A DNA stretch of 64,000 bases from Tridacna crocea (Eukaryota; Mollusca; Bivalvia; Cardiida; Cardiidae): NCBI GenBank assembly GCA_943736015.1, contig OX031063.1, positions 35,308,172-35,372,171 of the forward strand, given 5' to 3'. The position numbers and the translations under genes are program-made. Shown here in pieces: positions 41,601-50,600 of this stretch (position 1 is the stretch's first letter; each line of letters starts with the position of its first letter). The notes below the pieces were generated by a model. That model did no database searches. It had not been told where the DNA came from and saw only the letters and a list, made by a program, of their open reading frames with translations.

Positions 41601-44600
41601 GAAGTTTTATTCAATGAACTAGCTTTTTTCCGACTGATGAAAGACCTGGATGATCCTCTGATAGCAGAGAAAATGCAGAAGACACAGGTCTGGTCTGATT
41701 TTGAGGCAAGCATTCTCTTCAAAGGCTTAACTTTCTTTCTTTTTGAAAAGGGTTTTAGCCTTCAGAGTACTGCAACTAGCTTAAGTTATTTTTGCTGACT
41801 GTAGATTCAGATCTGACTGCAAAAAACATGTAGTCTGATCTTAGATCTACTATATCTGCTGCATAGTTGAATAATTTGGTGAAAACAGTCTCTGATATAG
41901 CAGTATTTGGGCCGTTATTCCTTAGTGCGATAGTCCATATCATGTGTTCAGTGCTTAACCCATTATCACACAATCCCTACTTATGATGCCCCTGAGAAAG
42001 AAGTCTTTTGAAAACATTGTGAGAAAAGGAGAAAATGCTGGTAACCAGCATTTGCTCCTTTTCTAACAATGTTTTCTTCCCTTCACAAAACAAATTTCGA
42101 ATTTTTAGTCACTTTTATTTTTTCGTCTGCAAATACTTTCGATTTGGACAAACCTAAAATTTTGTCATTTAGTACTGAGTTAAGGGCCAGAGGATCATAG
42201 TTTTATATCTAGAATCATGATGGTTTACAGTATACAGAAGCATAAAGTGTTAATTTAACCCATTACCACACAATCCCTACTTTTGACGCCCCTGAGAAAG
42301 AAGCCTTGACAAAACATTGTGGGAAAAGGAAAAAATGCTGGTAACCAGCATTTTCGTCTTTTCCCACAATGTCCTCTACCCTTCCCAAAACAAATTTCAA
42401 ATATTCAGTCACTTTTATTTTGTCGTCTGCAGATGCTTTGGATTTGGACAAACCTAAAATACTGTTGTATAGTAATGAGTTAACCCTTTCCCAAACAATC
42501 CCTGGTTTTTACGGGTCTGGAATTGCAGCCTTTTGAAAACATTGTGGGAAAAGGAGAAAATGCTGGTAACCAGCATTTTCTCCTTTTCCCACAATGTTTT
42601 CTACCCTATCATAGACAGAAATCGTCTTTTCAGCAAGAGTTGAATTATCGTCTGCAAATGCTTTCAATTTGATCTTGTCCAAAAGTTTGTAGTTTGGGAA
42701 AAGGTTAAAAGGACTTCAGATAAAAAGTGAGATGACTTATATCAAACAAGAAATGTTTGTGGGAATGTTGCTAATATCAGGCTTTACATCTATGAACTTG
42801 ATAGTCAGTTCTCCAAAACTCTTAAATTTTAGTATATATCATTATGTTCATATTAGCAAAGTTCCTGGCTAATGATAGAAATTAATTTATTCATAGTATA
42901 GGACTATTTTTACTCTTTATTACCTCATAGCAAAAGTGCAGACTTGTCCAAATGGAAAGTCTTATGAACACGAAAACTTCATGACAAATGCATAGCTGAA
43001 ATACAAACCACAACTGGCGGGATTCGAACCCGTGCCAACAAGATCCTCTTTTCTTGATGTGTAAAAGATTAACACCATAACCACTGAGCTGAAGAGCATT
43101 CTCACTAACACAGTTGATAGGTATTGTATTTAAAACAGGATGAAGCCATGCATGAAAGAGTGGTCTCCTACAATAAAAGCATTGGCCAGTGACAAGTTAA
43201 ATGTGGCTCAAATGATAGAATTCACCTATGAAAAGGTAGAAAACATTGTAGGAAAAGGAAAAAATGCTGGTCATCAACATTATCTTCTTTTCTAACAATT
43301 TTTTAAAAGCTTTTGTTTTTTTTTAGAGAAATTAAAACTTGGGATTATGTGACTAAGTGTCAACGTTTGCTTTAGTCTTGGGTTAACCTTGTTTTTAGGA
43401 ATCCAAAGAGTCAGATGATGAATCTGATAGCACAGAGTCTTCAACTGCTAATGCCAGTGACAACCAGGATCAAGATGAAACAAGGGCAACACAGACAGAG
43501 GAGGAGGATCTTGGAAAGGTAGTGCATTGCTAACTGAGGATGTAGTTTGTTGTCATTCCTTTTAACTCTTTACCGAACAACAAAATTTTAGACTCACCCA
43601 GTTTGCAAGCATTTGCAGACCATGAAATTAACCGGGCTTAAAAATTGATTTCTTTTCATGGAAGTGTGAAAAACCTCGGGAAAAGGAGAAAATGCTGGTT
43701 ACCAGTATTTCGTCCTTTTCCCATAATGTTTTCAAAAGGTTTCTTACTCAGGGTCATTAAGAGTCAGGATTGTGCAGTAATGATAGTGTTATCATCCATT
43801 GTAGGGTAGGATCAGATTGAGCAGAACCTACAGTGTGATTTTGGATTTATACAACATTGAAAATAGTTTCTGTGAAATAATCAGTCTAAAACAGATTTGT
43901 AAATTCAATTTTTGCACTCTTGAGACCACAAGAAAATGTAGCGGGCATGATGTTATGATAAGAAAATCCCTTATAATAAATACAGTGTTGGTCTCAGTTT
44001 ATCTGGCTATGTGTTTATTAAATGGTCATTGAAGTGGAATCACCAAACAGCTTATTAGCTTGACTGTTTTTGAAGATGACAAGTTACTGCCATAACCAGG
44101 AAGTTGTTGTTGTTATTGTTGTCTGTGTCGTCATCATGGGAAAACTTTGACATTTTGTGATATCACTTTTTATTATGATATTTTGGACAAGGTCTTAACA
44201 ATCAACCAGGAATTGGATTTTCCCTGAAAATCAAGCCTTTGCTGTAGAGTATTGGCACTTGCATGGTTTGCTCTTGTTTTTCTGTCACATTGCATTGAAG
44301 TAAAATGCTTGACTGCCTATCCTCTATTATATGCTGCTAAGTTTATGGTGTGACCAATTAACTGATTTGTAATAGGATTGTAATTCTTGTACCCTTTCAA
44401 ATCTAAAGGAATCTGGTTTCATATCTGATTCTTACTTGATACAAGGTATGTATTTTTCAGTGAAGTCTATACAGGACAAAGTTATAAATAGAAATTTGCT
44501 CGCCTGGAGCACATATTTTGTAAATTATGGATAGCTGGATATTCATGATGAGGGCTATTGCATATGTGAAAATAGTGTGGGAAAAAAAAAAGAAAGGGGG

Positions 44601-47600
44601 TGGGGGGAGGGGGTTATTAAGTTTTTAACTCAAAAGCTGTTTGACCTTGAGCCCAGAAATAAGTGTTGCTTATGACCCATGGAGGTGGCCTAATGTTTTG
44701 AGGTCACATTGGTCAAAGGTCAAGGTCACACTTGAATTGTGCTTGAAGATCGTGACCATGCTCATCCATGATCCAAGGTGTCATGTTGATTTTCTGTCAC
44801 ATGGGTCAAAGGTCACGTTTTTTTTTTTTTTTGTTGTTGTTTTTTGAAAATCTTCTCTGTTCCCCGATATCTACTTCATTGCCAAGGTGCTGGTGGGGGT
44901 ATTTGTCTGCTTTGCAGTACTAGTTCAAAGCAGTTTCTGTTCCAAAATTGTTGTCAAAATTTATTGACTGTATAACAGTGCCTGCAGGATGTAATGAATG
45001 AAATATTTTTAAATGAAGGCAAGAGACGATGCACTAGCCAATGAGATAGAAGTAGGTGATGCTGAAGATAAAGATGAGGACCCAGAATCTCCCATTAAAG
45101 GTGTCCAGATAGAACTGGCCCCAAGTGAAACAAAACCCTATACAAGGTAACAGACATAGTATCTTACATAACTTGGCCTTTGAGACAGGTAAAATTTTGT
45201 CGATCAAATGTACAAAACCTTTTAATTATAGTATTGTGGTGTGAGATAAATGTTTATCTCAAACACTTATGCTTTGAAAAAAAGTTGTGAAAATTAGGGC
45301 AATTCTGTGAAAAATGGGTGTTCTATCTCAACTCGTTGAAACTTAAATGAGTATTTTCCATGTGTTTTTTTTTTTTAATTTTTGCAGCGGAAAAAAATTT
45401 GAAAAGAAAATACTGTTTAGCTTGCTGAACTTTTGGGTGGACTGATTAAGAAATATTTGATAAAAAGTTTTGATTTTATACAAAGTTGCATGCTGAAATT
45501 TAAGTGAAGATTTTAAAAAATAATAAATATTGATATTACCTTCTAAACACTGTGTTATGAGGAGGAAAGGTGTCAGTACTGTTATTGTTATGTTGCATTC
45601 AAGGCTACACATTAAACTTAGACTATTTATCAAAGCATAACTTAACCCTTTCCCAAACGACAAATTTTGGTTTCTTCTAAACCAAAAGAGTTTACAGACG
45701 ACAATTTGAGATTTGGAGAAAATGGGAGAAAGTTCTCAAAAGGGTTGAAAACACTGTGGGAAAAGGAGAAATTGCTCGTTACGAGCAATTTCTCTTTTTC
45801 CCACAGTGTTTTCAAAAGACTTGTACCTTGTACTGCAGACACGTAAAAACCAGGGCTTGTTTGGGAAAGGGTTAAGCAAACTTAAGTTATGGCAAGGTTT
45901 TGAAACTCTGGAAAATATGTGTTTACTCTTGACAGAAAAAAGTATATATATAACAATTTTACATGCAGCATAACAATTTTACATGCAGATGGATATGCTT
46001 ATGTCAAGATAATAGCTTCTTACACCAGAACCTTTGTACACTTTTCTATTAGGATTGGTAGTGATGAGGATGATGAAAGTGCTGATGATGAATCTCAAAG
46101 TAATGAAGACCCCAGTGAAACAGCGGTCTCCATAAATGCAAGGAGAGTGAATAACACAGAGGAAAATGAAGAAGATGCCACCAGACAGGATGCCGCAAGA
46201 CAAGATGGAACAATTGAGTCCCAGCTTGAAAAGCAAGTAGAGGATAGAGAGCCCAAGCATCAGCCACCTTCTACTGATCAAGCTAAAGATGCTGATCAAG
46301 GAGCCAGCAATGGAAAAGTAGATGATGATGATGGTTCCTACATGAATGGAGATGTGAGTCTTGTCTCATGGATATACCTTGTCCTTTAACCCTTTACCAA
46401 ACAATCCCTGGTTTTGACAGCCCTGAGATTGAAGCCTTCTGAAAACATTTTGGGGAAAAGGACCAGCATTTTCTCCTTTTCCCACAATGTTTTCTGCCCT
46501 GCTGGAAACAAATTTCAGTTTTTGAGTTACCCTTATTTTGTTGTCTGCCAGTGCTTTCAGTTTGGACCAGTCTAAAATTTTGTCATTTGGTAAAGGGTTA
46601 ATACCCTGATAAACCCATAATTTTACTTTCATTTGTCATCAGCAAGTGTTTTCAATAAAGATCTGTTTAAAATTTTGTCATGGGTTAAAGAGTAACAGAT
46701 GAATTGACAGATTTTTCATGTTTGCGCTTCTTCAAATGTTGACCTATGGGCTAAGAAAACATCAGTTTGTTACAAATGCTCCATATCAGCAGAATCTTTG
46801 TTGTACCCATTTCTATTATAACGATATTTGATGCCTTTGGTTTTTGACTGCTTTTCAAAGAAGTGTTTCGGGAGCAATTACATGTAATTGCTAGGTGTCA
46901 TGACATGCTCATTTCTCTGTTGATGGTTTACTTTTGGTCAGATATATATAGTATAATTTTAAATAGTTTTTGATTTGTCAGAAAAACAGAATACTTTCAT
47001 GAATCAACACTGTACCAAACAATCCTTGGGTTTTACGACCCAGAGAAAGAAGCCATCTGAAAACATTGTGAGAAAAAGAGAAAATGCTGGTAACCAGCAT
47101 TTTCTCCTTTTCCCACTATGTTTTCTACTCTTCTAAAGTCAAGTTTCAATTTTTTAGTTAAGTATATTTTTTCATCCGAAATGCTTGCAATTTGGACAAG
47201 TCTAAAATTTTGTCATTTGGTAGAGAATTAAGGGAACATAATGATTTACTTAGCATTGCAAGTTCTCTTAGACTTGAAATTGCCAGAACAGCATATCAGA
47301 TGCTACATTTTTTAACAAAGGGGATTGTTCAATATATTAAAATGTGAGCTGACTGAACATTCATGGAGAAAAGGTATTCCATATTTATGTAGCCCTAAGA
47401 CACGGTTGTACAGATGGTGAAATCCGGTTTTGGATCTTGTAAAACAACTTTATTCCATATTTATGTAGCCCTAAGACACGGTTGTACAGATGGTGAAATC
47501 TGGTTTTGGATCTTGTAAAACAACTTTCACTAACTCCAAAAAAATGCAATATTCAGGTCTTCATTCCTGTCAGACTAAATATCAGTAGAATTCATTCACT

Positions 47601-50600
47601 GCTCTGAGAATCAACTCCTCAACACAATTACATGTACAGCTTTTTATCTGTTGAATCACAGATTTTGATCCCTGTGGGGTCCCGGGTTTACTTTTACTGT
47701 ATAAAATAGGATCTCAGCCTTTCTCTATGGCATGTGGTAGAAGGCGACTAAAATTAGAGACGAATGGCTGCTTTCCTCATAAATTGTAGGATTGCAGCAG
47801 GCTTGGTAGTTCTTGTTCCAAATCTTATGTTTTTTTCTCGATGTAAATAGGGTTTGGAATGGGAATCAGTTGGCCTGTGGGACCCCATGTGGTTTAATTG
47901 GGGGTATGAGAATAAACCACTGCAGTCCCACGATCGTCACATCTGCTATTTCATCTGGCAGAACATACGTGACAGCATGCATATCGTAAAAGGCGACAAA
48001 AGGGGCATCATTTTGTGTTTTGTCCATTCCTCGTTTATCATGTTTGTCTTATGTTGTTGCACATGTATGTTATTTTCACCTCGCATTATTGTTTACTAAG
48101 TAAGTGCGCCCAATATCACCTAAGTTGTCAACGGGCCTTAAAACGCTATTCATTCATTCATTCACAGATTTTGAATGGAGATATAGAAGTTATTACAATG
48201 GATGACTTGCCAGCATCTCTAACTGTTATGTCTCAGGTATTTATAAGTATTTCTTGTGCAAAGTTAGATTTTTTGTTTAAAGTAAATTTGCGCTCAGCCA
48301 ATTATTACAGAAAAATGTCTTAACTCTTTTCCACGCAATCTGGACTTTTAACATCCCTGAAAAAGAAGTCTTTTGAAAACATTGTGGGAAAAAGAGAAAA
48401 TGCTGGTAACCAGCATTTTCTCCTTTCCCACAATGTTTTCTATCCTTTACAAAACAAAATTTCAAATTGTCGTTTCAAGTACAGAATTTATCCAAAAAAA
48501 AAAGAATTCTTACATTGTCCACAGTAGTTTCACCATTGATAGTATTTCATTGCAATTCCTTTTCAAGATTCTATATTTCAGAAGAATCACACTTGTAGTT
48601 GCTGAAAAGTTTAAGTAATTCAGTTAGTTTTATCCCCCACAAAGAAGTGGAGGGGAGGAGTATACTGGAATCACCATGGCTGTCTGTCCGTCTGTCCATC
48701 TATCCGTAGATACAAATTTGCGTGGCAAAATACTCCAAGACTTTTTTGAGATGCTGAACTCGAATTAAGACACATTGTCCCTATACTGTATTTATTTATG
48801 AATTTGTGCATGTGCAATTTTCATGACCATGCAAAATACCCCAACACTTTTTTAGGTACTGAACTCAAATTTACACACAGTGCTCATATATATATATGTG
48901 TGTGTGGGTGTTTGAAGTTGTGCATGTGCAATTTCCCTGCTGCAATTTGTTGCATAATTATCTCCCCTTGAACTTTTTTCAACTCTTACTTTTAAACTTA
49001 ACCATGCTGCATTCTGTGACAAAGACCTGTTTTTGTGACAAGGAGCTGATGGGGGCGCATAATCATGTTTGGTGATAGCTCTAGTTTTGTTTAACATGGT
49101 ATTAAATGTGTTGTAGTCATGATATATGGTGGTTGTACATTTTTCCATGCTTCATCAGTTATTAACCAATAGTAGAGAGAAATACCTTGCCCTAAGACAC
49201 GTTTGAAATTATCAGAAAACTTTTTTGGGTGAAGGAGAAAACGCTAGTGACCAGCTGTTCCTCTTTTTCTGATGTAGTGTTTTCTACACTACTAAAGAGC
49301 AATTTCAGTTTTTTATTTGTCTGCAAATGCTATCAATTTGGACCTGTCTAAAATTTTGTCATTTGGCAAAGAGTTAATCTAGGAGTCGTAATGTAGAAAT
49401 AGTGGCTTATTTCAAAAATATGTATATTTCACTCTCTAACGCTGTATTACAGGAGGAATTACAACAGAAAGTGTCTCACGAGCAACAGAATAATTCTGGT
49501 CTAGAAGGAGTTATAAACACTGCTGAGTTAACAGAGGAGTTAGCTGGAGATCCACAGTATTTGAGGGAACCTGGTAAATGATTTTATTTTAGTCAGTTGT
49601 AAATTAAAAACTCAATTCAAAAAAAAATTCACCTCACTACCTAAGTCATTCAGTGGTGCCCAAATGAAAAGCTTCTGGGATATTGTCTCACTGAGCTAGA
49701 AAAATGTCCCATCCTAATGCATGCAGGTGGGACTTAATTTTTTCCAATATTTTGAGAAGTTGCCTTGATTGCTTATGTCTCATCCATTCTGATAGTGTCT
49801 CTTTTTGTCCAAGTTTATGAGACAAGTGTCCTCTTTTTGAGTAATTCTTTAAAAAGTATCAGTCATAAGAAAATCAGAACAGCTGTACGAGGGTCATCCA
49901 ATAATTAGCAAGACTGTGGTTATTGAAGAAATATGTGAACGAATTCTTATCCAATGATCCAACATTCCTTTGATATAAGCTTCTCCCTTTTCAATGACCG
50001 AATTCCATCGGTGAGGAAGTCTTCTTATTCCAGGTATTCCAGGGTGTCTAAATCCTAAAAGTGCACTGGTTCTTTCAACTTAGGAAAAACATCAAAGTCT
50101 GAAGGACTAATATCTGGAGAATTTGGAGGGTGCGTTGAAATGTCCGGTTATACAGCGTCAAAAGTGACGTCACCCTACCTGCCTTGTGACAGGCGGTGTT
50201 GTCATGCAGAATTAATGGTGTAAGTTCAGGCAACTCCGATCGCTTCTTGCAAATGGCATGTCTCAAGACAGACATCAGAAATGTACGATAATACTCTGGA
50301 TTGACTGTTTTCCTGATTGAGACCCAATTTGCAGCTAATATGCCATGATTTTCATCGGCAAAAATCATCATCATCTTCAAATTTCCTTGTTTTTGCCTGA
50401 ATTCAATGGGTCATGGGGAACCCGGCGTTTGCCATTCTGAAGATTGTCTTTTTAGTTCTGGTTCCAAGTTTGATCTATTGCCACTATCCTGTTAAAGAAT
50501 ATAATTATCACCCTCATTTTTGTATCTTTATAGTAATTGCCTGTTTCTGCTCCAAGCTCAGTGCATTGGGCACCCATCTATGTGGCATATGGAGAAAATG

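Noticed and set aside
43017..43093. Possible tRNA gene on the minus strand
   Set aside because: Box A and box B are good, but flanking bases do not pair as an acceptor stem and no proper anticodon stem forms. A second copy with the same tail (11126) shows it is a SINE.
45979..46299. 106-codon minus-strand frame opposite PCM1 exon 34
   Set aside because: Shadow of the acidic, low-complexity coding exon; the plus-strand frame is the one with splice sites and homology.
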